Program-made: the position numbers and the translations under genes
Notes under the pieces: model-generated
What the model was told of the DNA's origin: nothing
The model's input: the letters and a program-made list of their open reading frames with translations, nothing else
Databases searched by the model: none
Source of the DNA: Rhyacophila brunnea
Lineage: Eukaryota; Arthropoda; Insecta; Trichoptera; Rhyacophilidae
DNA length: 64,000 nucleotides
Assembly: GCA_022495005.1 (NCBI GenBank)
Contig: JAGYXB010001065.1
Coordinates: forward strand, 124,001-188,000
Direction of reading: 5' to 3'
Shown here: one piece after another, positions 13,101 to 28,100 of the stretch
Numbering within the stretch: position 1 is the stretch's first letter
Layout of the letters: each line of letters begins with the position of its first letter

Positions 13101-16100
13101 GTTTTCCAACTTTGGATTCTATTCACCACTCATTGCAAATTGCAAGGCTAAATGGGTACTACATAATAATATAATACTCGTAAGTTGCCGCACGGCTTAC
13201 CTCAGTGAAAGAGGGCTTTTTATATTTGCGATGAAGTTTCTCTTTAATCTATAATATTAAAGAAAACTTTATTTAAATATTTTTAAAATTATTGTTGTAT
13301 TTACTCTTGTATATTTTGTTTTTATTTGGCGCTGGCGATTATATGATTAATATATAATAATTTGAACGAATTTTAATAAACGTGTGAACGACATAATATA
13401 TTAACTTTACTAATTTTTAAAAAGTATCACGCCGAGATAAAATAATTTTGTTTATGCATTTATTTTTATTTTTAATAACTTACTAAACTGAGAAAATAAA
13501 TAAAATATTAATTTAACCAAGCGTATAATTTGAGAGTTCTAATTTCAAAATCAATGAAATTCTCCCGTCTTTCGTGCCAAAGACTGGAAATAATAAAATA
13601 TTTTGTTTTGACAAATATATTAATAATTAATATAATAACGTAAGATTCAGGTATTTTAAAATACTATGTTGTTATTGTTTAAGTATTACATGGCAATTTA
13701 CTTATGCACTGACTTTGATAATTGATGATTTTAATATAATTTTAACTGTGAAATTTAACGAGCATTGTAGAAAAGTACTGACAAAAATAAATTTGAAAGG
13801 AAAAAAAGTGGAAATTACCAACTTTGAAATTTATATCCACAATATATATTAACGTCTATATTAGCATAACAACGGTGAAAATGTCAAAGATTATCGTTAC
13901 TTCTACATTCCTTACTATATTATTATCTATTGCCTTGTTGTTTTATATTTTTTGATGAATATTATGACTCAGGAAATGATAAATACATGTTTATATATAA
14001 TATTATTATGTTGTTTATTTATTATAAACATGTGCGGTGTGTAATATAATCTGATATTTTTCTTCTGACCTCTAATCCTATTATTTTTTTCCTTGGCGCG
14101 AGCTGTGAAACTGAAATAATAAATGACTTAAACAATATCGTGATATGATAGTGCAAGTGTCTAATCAATACGTGATGAATGCAGGTTTTCCATTCGTTGT
14201 CATCTGCTTTTCGTTGATTTGTCAATGTACATTGATATAATATGCCATATGGGCTATTAAGTTAATATATAATAATGACGAATGCGTTTTAAATAATATA
14301 CACAATTATTTGGTTTATTTGACGTACCGGATTTTATTTTACATGTTACATTTCTTGTATAATATAAATAAGTGACGATATAGTTGTAATCAATTGCAGA
14401 AATAATTATGTGCTTTGCTGTTCAGAATACATTTATTTGCGTTTATGATGCTTTTGATATTTTAGTGTTGAAGATATTTAAATTACGTTATTGCAGCGCT
14501 GTGAATTTTCATGCTAAAATTCAATTAGTTGTCCAGAAGTAATATTGAGAATAATTTTTATTTCTTTTTTTGTAAAATATTTTCTCAGAAATTAAATCAG
14601 ATTTTTATTTTACAGTATCAAATAATAATCGCTTGTGCCGGAAAGTTATTTTCAGTTAAAAATATCGCTTATTTTTCGTCTCCGACTCGCCTTTCGACAT
14701 TTAAATAAAATATAACAATTCATAGAAAATTGCCTAAGTACTAAACTTTAACTTGATAAAAAAGTTTTTTGACGAGAATATCATTGTAAAATTATTGAAC
14801 AATACTTTATTTACGGAGAGAGGTACTTATTATTATTACGAGTTAGTATTATATTCATATATTTTTTTTAAATATTTAAAATGTCATCATCAAAACAATA
14901 ATTAAAGAAAATGGTCTTGTCTGTTCACTGTAGTGACGAATATGTCTACATTAAAATGGTAATTTTTTCGACACTGATATTTATTTAATTGTTACTTATA
15001 TGCGATTATTTTTATTAAATGTAAAACAATTATAACTTATATAATATTTTTTTAATATACGGTAAACACGCTATGTTTTCAGATTTAAAATGCTTTCATG
15101 TTAAAAATACTTTAGAAGCTAATATTAGTTTTATGGATATATATGGTAGGTATGTATACAATTTAAATGTTGGTGCGTTTAACAAATTTTGCAATTTGAG
15201 AAACAAGTAAAGATACTTAGGCTAATTGATCATTAGGTACTATACAAAAATTAAACGTATTGTATATCATATTTGATCAAGAAGTGCCCACCACCACCCG
15301 TCATATATGCACAGTCGTGGATATGCACGGCCGCTTTCTATGACGCTTTAAACGTGTCTGAAAGAAGTGATTTTAAGTGCTCATTCCGTTCCGAGACGAA
15401 GCCGCACGAGACTGATGCTGCAACCATGCACCGTAGTGCTTAAAGAAGAAAGTTAAGAAAGAAGATATTTTTAAGACTGGCTCTGCTGTCCGCTGACGTT
15501 AAGCGCATTATGTACCCGCATACTGAGTGTCACGAATTGAAATGGATGACACTACAGAAGAATCGGGATTATCTCGCTCCCCATACGACGCTGCAAATTT
15601 CTCGAATGCCGCAAAGTTGGCCTCGGTTGCTATCAGATCTCCATGACCAATCAATAATATTTCGCACCCTCGCAACTAAACTGCCACAATCCAAATACGT
15701 CAAATAGAGAAAATCAGCTTTGAAGTTTTTACCTTTCGCATTTTTGTACTGTGTTTTTGAAATATGTTTAGATATTGAATGAAGCTTTGACTTGAATTCG
15801 ATGACTTAGAGATATAAAATTTTCGGTACATATACTATAATATAACGATAGACAATGAAACGTAGTAATTAATTTAAAATATGTAAATTGGGACTTGTGG
15901 CAGTTTAGTTGCGAGGGCGATTTGTCGGCACATCTATTGATATTGTGGCGTACCTCTAAAACTATAAAGTTTTAAAAGATTTCATAACAATAACAAATCA
16001 TTTGCATATTCTTATAAAATTGTGTCATGAAAATTTAGTAGGTATATCGGTAGCTTAAACGGTAAAGCACACCGCCTGGAATGCGATAGTTATCGGTTCA

Positions 16101-19100
16101 AGCATCATTCGGAGTAAATATTTTTTTTTATGATATACATATAATATTATGTTTCTGATGTCACACGAAAATAAAAACTAAATTAATGGTATATTATTAT
16201 TTTATCTTTTATGTGATACAGAATAACTGAATGAATCGGGTAAAAGTACTATTCGAGTTATCGGAAACTATATTAATAAAATAATGTATTGTCGGAGAAA
16301 AATCTTATTGTTTAAGCTCATAGCTTTTTATACAGCGACTCACTTTTAATGATGAAAATTTTTAACGACTCACCTAGCTGGAGATACGTACAAGTAAACG
16401 ATACAAGTGAAGAGAGACTACATAAAGTTTAAAATATGTACACTATTTTTTAATCATGATAGGATGTGTAGTATTTTTAGATTACAGTTTTAGATTGCAA
16501 CTGGAAAATTCCATAAATTCAAACATCTAAAATATTTCGAAACAGAATGCCAATTTTGTTTACCCATCATAAATACTTTCGTATATTGCAATGCAGATTT
16601 TTATAAAATGAAAATTACAGTGTGTAGGTTCATCTACAATATGCGCATTCCTATAAAAACAATTTAGACGATTTCTGTTATCAAATAAATGTCAGTGCCG
16701 CCATATTATTTATAATAACATTTTTATTAGCTATACGCTATTTGATCGTCAATATTGACAGCTATTTCATGTTATAAATTCATCTTCAGAACAGTCTAAA
16801 ACAGCTGATCTAAAAAAATCAAACAAAAAATTCATGACGCGATCAGATCCGATTCAATCACAATTTTTTTGATAGCGTTTTAGTGTTGTATTTGGATATA
16901 GAGATTCTAATAGTTATCGGATTTTTTTTCATTTCGTTAGCTCTGGAATAGTATAATATTTAATATAAATTTTCCTATTTTTGTTGTGTTTACAGATAAA
17001 ATATGGAAACATGGATGTATCTTTACCATAAATTCTATAGTGGTTTATAGAGTGCATTGTAGTGGAGTCTATTGTAGACAATGAGAAAATAAGTGTGTAA
17101 AGATTGAGACTATATTTTTATACTGATATATTGAAAATCTACTTATATAGTAAAGTTGTAGTTATTTAATTCACCAAAATAGGTTATTTCTTAAAAAAAG
17201 CTAATTTTAAAATTCCGAGATTTCAACATGTTTAATTTTTGGATTTCAGAACCAATAAATTCACTAATCTACTTGTATCCTTTATCGTAAACCATAGTTG
17301 TATACCTAAATGTAAAAAAGCGCTTTACTTCTAGACCAATCTTCTTTAGTAGTCCTTTTCAAAAAATTCTATAGTCTAAAGTATATTCAGATACAATAAA
17401 TTCCCCTCTTCATAATAGGATGGTTTCCAGCTGTTTTCTATTGGACGTCGGTTTGGTTTCCTTTACAGGAACTCGAGCGGAGACGGAACTCGGCAGGATT
17501 CTGCAGCGGAGGAACTACAAGAGGGCGAGCGTCATCATCACAACGAAGATATATTGGAGCACAAAGTAAGCATATTTGTAATTATCACTATTTTCCATAA
17601 TAATTGTTATTTTTTGAATTTTGGATTGTGTATTTTATATTGTATGCTTGTGAATTTGCGATATTCTCGATTCTATCCTTTTGGGTGCATTTAAATGAAT
17701 TTCTAATTTTATTTATACAAAGAAAATGATCATTATCAGCTGTTTTGAAAGTACAGTTTTCCAAGATTTTTTGACTTACCGCCTCTTTAAAACGACTTTC
17801 TTTCCACGGAAAAAATCTCTCTATTTTATCTTACAATAAAATGGTGGGTATAATTTTTGAACGAAAAAGATAGTTTAGAAATTTTAAAATATTAAAATTA
17901 CACAAAAACAGAATATATTGCTCACTATTATCAGTAATTACTTAAATCAGTGAGATTAAAAATAATAATTAATCGAGAAGAACTAGCGTGCTACCAATTT
18001 GACTACTTATTAGGCTTTTATAATTTTGCGTGGTCGTTTTTTATTTTTAATCAAAAGACTCGTGATCTCACTAAATTTACGTTCCTATTTATAGAATAAC
18101 GAAAATGCTATGGAAAATTTTCTTTATCACTACCAAGACATTAATGTGACCATTTTTAGCGAATTTCATTGCTAGAAACTCATCCATCCCCCCAGATCCA
18201 TCCAGCACCAATTCTAGGAAACCACGATCTACACACAATTATATTAATTACATAATAATAACAATATGGTACATAATATCATCATTATTTTACATATTAC
18301 ATATCGGGAAATAAAATTATGATTTCTCGAATTCGATTTTCAAGGTTTGAGAATTCCAATTTCACGAATTATTTGTATTTCAAAAATTGTAGATTGATTA
18401 TTTGGTTTCTCAAGGCTTACGAGATTATTCTTTTTTAATTATATTCTAATTTTACTTTTAAGACAAAATATGATACTTACCCTTTTTTTACTTACAGAAA
18501 TAAAAAAAAATGATACTTTTTTATGAAATTTATATAATTAATTAATTAAATTGAAACCATCTTTTGTGGAAAACTCCACAATGATACCGTACGTCTCTAT
18601 CAAAACTGATAATATATCAATACAATTTCAGATTTCCCTAAAATTTAATGTACGAGTATTAATCAAAAATTATAAAATAATCAGATATGCCCGAGATATT
18701 GAAACGTAAATTTTATTTTAACTGATTGTACTAATTATTTTATTAACATGATAATTACTATTTTCGTTACTAATCAGAATATAGTAATTATGAGACTCTA
18801 CGTCATGTGGAGTTTAAATTACCATATTTTTTATGATAAATGGTTATTTATTTTAAGCAAAACACAATATGTTCAATTTTCACCAGAATAATATATACAT
18901 ATAATTAAATATAACTTTAATGGTATTTTAACCGAATTAGGAAACAACAAAATATGTAGATTTAAACGTAATTTATATTTGTTACCATTTGTAAATGTAA
19001 TTCTACGAAGTAAATGCTGACTCATGTAATAAATAGAACCCCTTTAAAATATCACATTTCCTATGACATATGAGCTTTACATGTAAATAACCATTACTAG

Positions 19101-22100
19101 TCAGATAAAATCTCATGTGGAATCGTAATTAGCTGAATGTAAATAAATAAACAACGAAAATCGCAAACACACTAGAAGTATCACAGGATCTTGACTATTG
19201 ACTTTTCTGTAGATAACAATTCAACTACCTATATATATGTTATGCATATAGTAAAATCGTTTTCGAATTGGTGTGAAAACTCATAATACAAAGAGTTCGT
19301 TTCAATGCTTCAAGGTATATTCAAAATTCTTTAAATATAAAAACACACAAAAAATATAAAAGCTTTTTTTGATCGTAGCAATAATCATTAATTAAACTAG
19401 TAAAGATTTTTATTAGCCAAACTAGAAATGTAAAATTATATTATTTTCAACGTATATTAACGGTATATTATATTTACATACATAATTTGAAAACACATCA
19501 GACATATTGAATATATTATAACCATTAGAAATAATCTTTTTTGAAAAAAATACGATGTTTAGCGGGACTCGAACCCATATCCACTGGATTCGCGCCAAAG
19601 TGGTTTACCAATTGAGTCATGTATTTCCTATCTAATTAGGATGAAGTTGTTACATTTTTGAAGCGCTTCACAATTTGCGTTAATTTTAGTAGTCGGCTTT
19701 TCTGTTTTATATCAAAGTACTTATTAATCACGTTAAGTAAAAATCGGTGTCGGGATCTCTCTAAATTTTAGTTATAACGTACTTGTACTTGTTTGTTTTA
19801 AAAAAAGATTTTCTCTAGTTGTATATATTAGTCTGAGGTGTCTTCAAATTATGTAAGTATGTTCAATAAAGAATGTAACATTCTCAAATATTGTGAATTA
19901 TTCATTGAATTTTAAATGTGTACATACTGTACGTGGATCAAAAATATAGTATAGACACTATATTATTATAGTAAATGCGCGTATCACTGATAATTCGAAT
20001 ATATCTACGAAAAAATGAAAGGTTACTTTAAAATTTTTCGCGAACTTCTAAAGATACGCCTAGTACACTGAGTTAGTCCAATAAATAGCAATCTACATAC
20101 TTACGTAAAATTAGAAAATTATAATTATGTTATTTAATTTACAGTACCGACCTTGGGGCCTCTCATTTAACTTTTAAAATTATTTATTTAATTATTGATT
20201 GACTTAAAAATGTACTAAATCTGTGTCAACGGATCGACATATTGTTTTATGTCTTATTTGTTCGATATTTTATGATTACTTTGAAGGCCTCTTACGAAAT
20301 GTAGCCTGTGCGATAAGTCACCAATAAATGTTAAAAATACATTACCTAATAGAGTTGTACAGCAATATTTTTTCACATACAAACCTTAGAAAATGTGAAA
20401 AATACGAACGTCGTGAGTTTATGAAACCTTCTGATGAATCAAATGCTTTCAAGTATTTCAAAGAAAACCGCCATTGAAAGTTAGCATTGGTACGGATGCG
20501 CTATGTTTAGTTTTACTGGGCCAAAAAGAATTTATTTTTCGAATATTTGTATGGTCTTTCCATGTTTTTTCGTAATACTCGTTAAGAAGTTGGCTACGTA
20601 AAAATTTTTCACATCCTTATTGAATTACGGTCTTTAGAATCACGTTATTAATGAAGGATTTCGTATTTTTGACAGTTGCGTCGTGTTTCAACCGATGGAA
20701 GTTGCATTTTCACTTTTTAGTCTCTCAGCGAGCTCGTAAGGCATATAATACAATGAACAGAATTAAATTATAGTGATATGGCCTGGAATTATTACTATTT
20801 TACAACGTTTTTATTAGCTCGTATTCTTGTTTGTCCGGTGGTTGTCCAGTACAAATCTTTCAATCGATTTTTAACTAACTTCCCGACTAGCTAGACATTT
20901 GAAACTTTTAGAATATATCAGAACACGATGCCAATGCATTCTTTTAATACTTTTAGCCATCTTTAAGCAGAATTGAATTCATTTTCAGTTAATTCTGTTT
21001 TGTATGGATAGTTATTTCAGAAAATTCCGTAAAAAGTAAAAGACTATTATTGGTTGCTAAGGGGGTGGTTCTAGCAACTAAATTATTAATATATACGTGC
21101 GTTACTATGGAAATCAAAATGACATTTTAGTATTCTATATTTGTTTGTTTGTTTGTTTTTTTTACTTACTTCACATCAAGTACAAATTTGAGCATAATAA
21201 TTCAACAGAAAATTTATAAACGTTGTATATAAAAAGTTATTTTTATCTTGTAATTATTATTTAAATTGTAATTGACATATAATTTAAACTAGAATATAAA
21301 ACTTAATTTTGAATCCAATTAATAGAACTTGATTTTATTATCTACCACGTAAACGTAAACCAAAAGCGGTATTATTCCTTTCTCGTAATAATTTCGTAAC
21401 GTTTTTCTACTATCTACCTTATTAAAATCACGGTTTACTCTATAATGGAGACTTTATTTAATATAATAACTGTCTTTCGATAGGGATGAATATTCTTGAA
21501 GCAGTTTTAATGAAAATATAAAATGAAAATAAGTCATTAGGTTCTATTTTTGTTTTATCTAGATCTGATGAGCGAGGTCTATCAAGAAAACACATAATCG
21601 AGAATGTGAAAGCTTCGTTGGAGCGGCTGCAGGTCGAATACATTGACATCATAATGCTGCATAAAGTGGATCACATGTGTCCTATGGAAGGTAATATTTC
21701 TATAATCAAGAGATAAACTGGGTTAATCGGAAATCATATTTTTTCAGCCGAGTGAAAGACGAGTTACTTTAATTCATATCGATTTGTATAACACTTATAT
21801 TGTACGAAAACTTACGGGAATTACGTATGTACCACTATTTATCGTAAATAATAAATAAGTGAACGAAATCAAAAAAGATTTTCATTGATTTTCAGCGAAA
21901 AAAATATTTTCATAAATTGTAGATATGTACACCGTGTCATAAAAAAATTGAATTCGATTTTATTTTATTTCATACTAAAGTAGATAATATCTACTTTTTG
22001 GTTAAATACAGCTGTGAACTGGTTGCTAGATAGTTTCTAGATAGAAGCACTGCTAACGTCTTAAATGATTGTCTTTATTTAATATTTTTATAAATACATC

Positions 22101-25100
22101 ACTGATTAAGTACGTTTAGATTATAACCAAGTTTATCTCTCGGGTGTTTACATAATCAAATATTTAAAATTATAAATACATTAGTTTATCATAGTACGGA
22201 AATGATTAATCACTTGTTGCTGTCATGTACGTAAGCCAATGATGTCGTCGAAGGGAGGAAATGCGCCGCTGTGCGTCTTCGATATGGAGCGATTGAATTA
22301 ATAATGACTAATGCAACAAGATTAGTTCAAATGGGCTGGGTGGAAAGGACACGAAGAGACTTTATGTCATATTTAAAAAATAAAAATAAAAAACATACCT
22401 CCTCAGACCAGTAATATTTCAACAAAACTATTTTGGCAAACTTGACTAAAAATAATTGGCAACTTGACTAATTCAACGTGTTTGGCTAACTGAGGTAATG
22501 CGTATTGTTGGTAACAATACTTCCATATACTTTACGAGTATCACATTATGTAAGTAATAATCCATAATCTACAGTGATTGTTTAATACATAATTAAAAAT
22601 AAGGTTTCGATAAGTATGTGTCATCATTGTGAATATACAACAAAATTAGAACTACTTTTTAAAATTTGACCAACTTTACTAATTACTAATATTTCTTAAC
22701 AGAACTGGTGCGCGCCATGAACCACATAATCAATAAAGGATGGGCGATGTATTGGGGTACTGCGAGATGGTCACCAGCCGAGGTATGTAATAATACATAT
22801 TTATTGTATAATAACAATACAAATATAATTAGTATACGCAGCATATGAAAAATAAATGCAAACTCATAAACAACCTAATTCAAAGACATTTAGAAGTTTT
22901 ATAACGATGTATTTGGTTTAAAAAGAAACTCTTTTTATATTGCAATAAGGGTTTAATATTATAATATTTATTATGTATTAGGAATGTATTCGTTTTAACT
23001 AAACTTGATGATATTGATACAATTGATATTGCTCTCGCTTTGCCTTATTATGGCCAACAGTTGTGTATCAGAAACAACCCTGGCACGCGAAAAAAAGGTT
23101 GCCCATGCCTGGTTTAAGCAAAGTTTGTTTATTTTACATACTTTTATATACCTGAGGAACCGCAGTCGCGAATATCTTCTTCTGGATCAAAACTGTATCT
23201 TCGTAACATGCTTTCACCAATAGCGAGAGCTGCAAAACTGATCAATGCGCTCTCAAGAGCGATATATTATGTATTTTATTTTAAAATTATATTTTCTTCC
23301 AAGACTATTCTTTGCTTTATATTAGCTTGCTTCGTTATAACTTATTGTTTTTTTAATCTAAATATTATGCCGTGAACGCTTTTAGTTAATTATAATATGT
23401 ATTGTCCATAAAATATAAAGAATGAGCGTAGGTATATGACGAAAAATGCAATAGAAGTGAAACTGTAAACTATCACATTTTCACTTCCACTAAGTTTCTC
23501 CTACTAAGTACTCAAAAAGTTTCTCATCACATGTCAAAGTCTTTGTGTACGAAATTAATAAAATGTAGCATGGCTTGCTTTTGATGCTTCAAATACATGA
23601 TGTAGTAAACTTGAGCATCGACCGGCGTTGTCTGTTTTGTTATTATTGCGATTTCAATAGACGCGTGAGCGTCGAGTGATTTACGCGGCTGGTTGGCTGA
23701 TTTTATACTAAATCAATTCACTTTATCCTTGTTAAGTATTTGTATATGTACTAAATGTCGCATTTATCATGGGTTAACTTAGTAGCGCGGTCGATCGTCA
23801 ACCGAAAGGCTAGTGACTCAATGTCAACTGTTGGTTAATCGTTACACAATTAACTGAATTTTCTCTACTGGCGAAATTGCTATGCCGCGCGTAATAAAAC
23901 ACTTAAGAATACCAAATAATATCAAATACAGGTGCAAGTAAACGCCAATATAATTAATTCGTAAATATTTTCATTTTGTTCTGCAGGTAATGGAAGCGTA
24001 TACAAACTGCAGGCAATTCAACTGCATAACACCAATCGTAGAACAAACAGAATACCATATGTTCTGCAGAGAAAAACCAGAGCTCTACATGCCGGAGCTT
24101 TATAACAAGATTGGCGTTGGTGAGTTTGTTTGAAATACCTAACTCTTTATAGTTAATATGTAGTCGAACTATTTCATTTAAAGATAAACTTACACATTCA
24201 GATATACCAGGACTTGCACAGCAGTGGAACTTCAAATTCTATTCCCGTCGGAAAAAATCTTTAAAATAATAATTCGAATAATTTTATATTTATAGTAATA
24301 TTTTTTGACCTTAAAAACTATATTGAGTATCACATAAGTGCAGTATTTTTTTTTTAAACATAGGTGTACCTACCTAGAAAAAAAAATTACTATCGAAACA
24401 AAGAATAAAATTATTAGATACGAGGGTGGGTCAATAATTCCTTAGAAAAAAGCATTAAACCAGGTTTTATTTTTGTATTTTTTTTTTATTTCTCAACATA
24501 ATTTCCTTGGAGCTCAATACACTTGGTTAGACGTTTCTCAATTTTTTTTAAACCGTCAGAAAAATAAGTTTTCGGAAGGTCCTCAAAATAAGCATTTGTC
24601 CGATCGATGACTTCTTCATTTGAAAAAAAACGTTGTCCACTTAGCCATTTTTTTTAAGTTTGGGAAAAGGAAAAAGTCACTGGGGGCTAAATCTGGCGAA
24701 TACGGTGGGTGGTCGACCAATTCGAACTTCAATTCTTCAATTTTAGCCATTGATCGTAAACATGTGAACACGGGCATTGTCCTGATGAAAGAGGATTTTT
24801 TTCCTGTTTAAATGAGGCCGTTTTTCTTCAATTTTGTTTTTTAGCTGGTCCAATAAAGATGCATAATAATCCCCTGTTATTGTTTTTCCTTTTTCCAAAT
24901 AGTCAACGAAAATAATTCCACGTGCATCCCAAAATACAGTAGCCATAGCCTTACCAGCTGATTTTACGGTTTTCGCCTTCTTTGGACATGGTTCGCCTTT
25001 CGCAATCCACTGCTTTGACTATTCTTTCGTCTCGGGAGTATAGTGGTGTATCCATGTTTCATCTACAGTCACAAAGCGACGAAAAAATTCATCCGGATTA

Positions 25101-28100
25101 CGTTGCATGAGCGACAACAGGGCTTTAGAGGCCACCACCCTATTGCGTTTATTGTCGACTGTGAGCAAACGCGGCACCCATCTTGCAGAAGTATTTTTCA
25201 TGCCCAATTTGTCATGTAAAATAGAAATGACGCTACCTTTTGAGATCCCTGTAACCTCAATTATCTCACTCAACTTTAATCTTCGGTCCCTTAACACCAT
25301 ATCGTGGATTTTATTGATCATTTCTGGTGTAGTCACCTCTACAGGACGTCCTGAGCGTGGTTCATCCTTTGTTGATGTACGACCACGTTTAAATTCATTT
25401 AACCAGTTATAAATAGTTGCAAGTGAAGGAGCAGATATGCCGTAAACTAAATCCAACTCATTTATTTCCTTTGCTGTTAACCCTTTTATATTAAAATGTT
25501 TAATAACAACTCTAAACTCAATTTTCTCCATTTTTCCATTTTCCACAAGCATCATTTTTTTTTTTAAATGTACGAGAAACACACAACAACCCGACCAATC
25601 TGATTGAAACTTCGCAGCATACTGAATCGGTAGTGCCGCTGCATGAAAACAAACCACTTGCAGTACTAGTCGCGCCACCTGTCGGCTTTTCTAAGGACTT
25701 ATTGACCCACCCTCGTATATTAATAACGTTGGTTTTTTCCAAGTTAGTGATAAGTACTTTTATGATATTTTAGAATTTTTTGGATCTATGAATGTTTTTT
25801 CATCAAAGCGAGAGAGAGCACATTACGTGTTGTAATATTTAACAAAAAAATTGTATAAGAAACATCCGCATTACCTCAAACAATATAGTAGTTTATGGGC
25901 ATTTTCGCCAAAGTTTGTACATGTTTGAAATTTGGGTAATATTATTTTTTCACTCAAATTAACCATTTTTATATAGCTAGCAGATTCCTTGTTCTATTGC
26001 TGAATTGGTGATAGCAATTTTTCAGCAAAATATTGATTAATACAATATTTATATCATTTTTTTTATGACATTGGGCATAATAAGTTTCCGTTCCGTGACG
26101 ACGAAACTAAGCTTATAAAACATGAATGAGACACTTTTTATCACTTAAAAGAGCTCTATTAGATTAAAAAAACCATACACTTAAAAATAAAAGTACAAAT
26201 AGTCAAAAAATATTATTGAATTTTAATTATTGGGCACATTTTGTTCCACTCCGTTACCCTATGTCTATAATGGCAGAGCATTTTTCCTTTAGTATTTGAA
26301 AAAACCAATCAATGTTCGTTCTGCTATTTTTTTAAAGACAGTAATCACTTTTACTAAATTTTATTGGAAAAATATATATGTTTCGTTATTTAATAATCAA
26401 ATGAAAAATAGTTAACGTTCAACTTTTTTGGGGACATTTTCGGAATGGAACGAAATGGTAACGGAGTGTAATTTGTAAAGCTAAAGTTACATGTTACCAT
26501 AAAACAAATTTTTGTTTTATGAAATTTATTTGAATTTTTTGATAGTCAGATATATATTATTCAACGTGCGTCACAATAACAAAACAAATCAAACTTAATC
26601 ACTAAAATAGACATATTTTATAATAAATTTCACAATACTAGTAAAATAAGGTAGGTAATAATTTTGACACACTATACATTACCATAACTTTTATTTGGCA
26701 TTTATATTATTTGTAACTCAGATAAAAAATACTTTAAAGCAAATTAACAATATATGAAAAAAAAAAAATCAGCAAGGGATTCGGACGCGAGTTTCTAGCG
26801 CGGCACGGAGTATATAACTTTTACGAAAATAATTACAGTCGAACTCGGTTATTACGATCTTGGACATAGCGAGATCTCGGATGTAATAAGGAAACATTTG
26901 TTGACATTTGGTTTATGATTTTCGCCATACATTTAATTTATTCACTGTTATAACGAGCAACTTATCGGATATACCGAGCTAAAATACTGTTAATGTGTCG
27001 ATCGTTTTAAAACATTTCGACCCTAAGCAATAAAATCCGATTGGACAGGATGCCGCCGGGGTCGGATTACGTTTATGACACTAGTAAAGTGTCTAAGTAC
27101 CTACCTTATTGGTGTTTCGCCGACAATAATAAAAAAAGTATCCATGCATATGGTTGAAAAATCCAAGGTTTGTGAAGTTCGTAGGTACCTACCAGAGTTC
27201 ATTACAATAAACAACTTATTTTGTAGTTTATGAATGCCATGCTCGTTTCGGGGATTTTTACGATGGTTTCCAAATTTTTATTTTCGACTTTTTGTGTAAT
27301 GTGACATGCTCATTTAAGAATACCTATTCTCTGATATAACGAGTAACGCTTATAACAAGCAAATTCAGTCGGTCCCATCTTCCTCGTAATAACCAAGTTC
27401 GACTGTAGGTTGTCTTGAAATTTACTTCAATTTTAATTTCAATTTTCAATTTTAATTTATTTTACATATTGTGGACATTACAAATTATAAGTTCAAGCCG
27501 TTCACAACATGACATTTAGAAACAAATAAATATTATTAAAAAAGTATTATGTAATATTGTAATTATGCAATATTAAGTTATTCTATAGTATAAATGTGTA
27601 AATACAAAAATATGAAGTATATAGGTACAAGGAAGTACACCGGATGAGTTAAGCAGACCCTATTTTAAGAATTTATAAAATAACGTCCACCTATACTCAT
27701 TCTCACGTAGATGGAATATATCAACATCCGAAGCAATTTGGTTGAACAGAGTTATTGCCCTCCCAATTGGCATCACCAATGGCAGGTTAGTTCTGCTCCT
27801 CGGGAGAACAAACAACTGATGCTCCCGATTTCTAAGATAGTTATCAGGGACACACAAGTCAATATTACCAAGAATGGCAGAGTTCTCATTCACACCACGT
27901 ATTAGTCGAAAAAAATACGTGGCCAAATATTGATATCTTCTAGCACTTAAACTACAGTATGTTAGCATACCTAAGAGAAAGTCAGTTGGATAAAGCCACG
28001 GATAGTATCCATATAACCTCAAATAAAGGAGTCTCAAAATTTCTTTTGAACTCGCTCCACCATAAGGTCATATTTCAACTGATGCGGGGCCCAAACAATC

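Larger units (their letters stand above)
11362..17468. other. Hk intron 3
   Basis: 6.1-kb intron. Apart from the foldback MITE at 11734-12181, the GC-richer island at 15280-15700, an exact 23-bp inverted repeat just after it and the tRNA-like stretch at 16042-16114, I see only AT-rich non-coding sequence, for example 12200-15270 and 16150-17450. Confidence 0.7.
17566..21562. other. Hk intron 4
   Basis: 4.0-kb intron. It contains a SINE-like repeat (19480-19790) and copy B of the four-copy repeat (20798-21257). The stretches 17570-19470 and 19800-20790 show nothing beyond AT-rich spacer. Confidence 0.7.

Noticed and set aside
15510..15707. Alternative first exon of Hk in the GC-richer island
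   Set aside because: It lies downstream of exon 3, which carries the start of the reductase barrel, so it cannot supply an N-terminus to a full-length protein.
25107..25412. 101-codon ORF on the + strand
   Set aside because: It is antisense to the mariner transposase and has no family resemblance.
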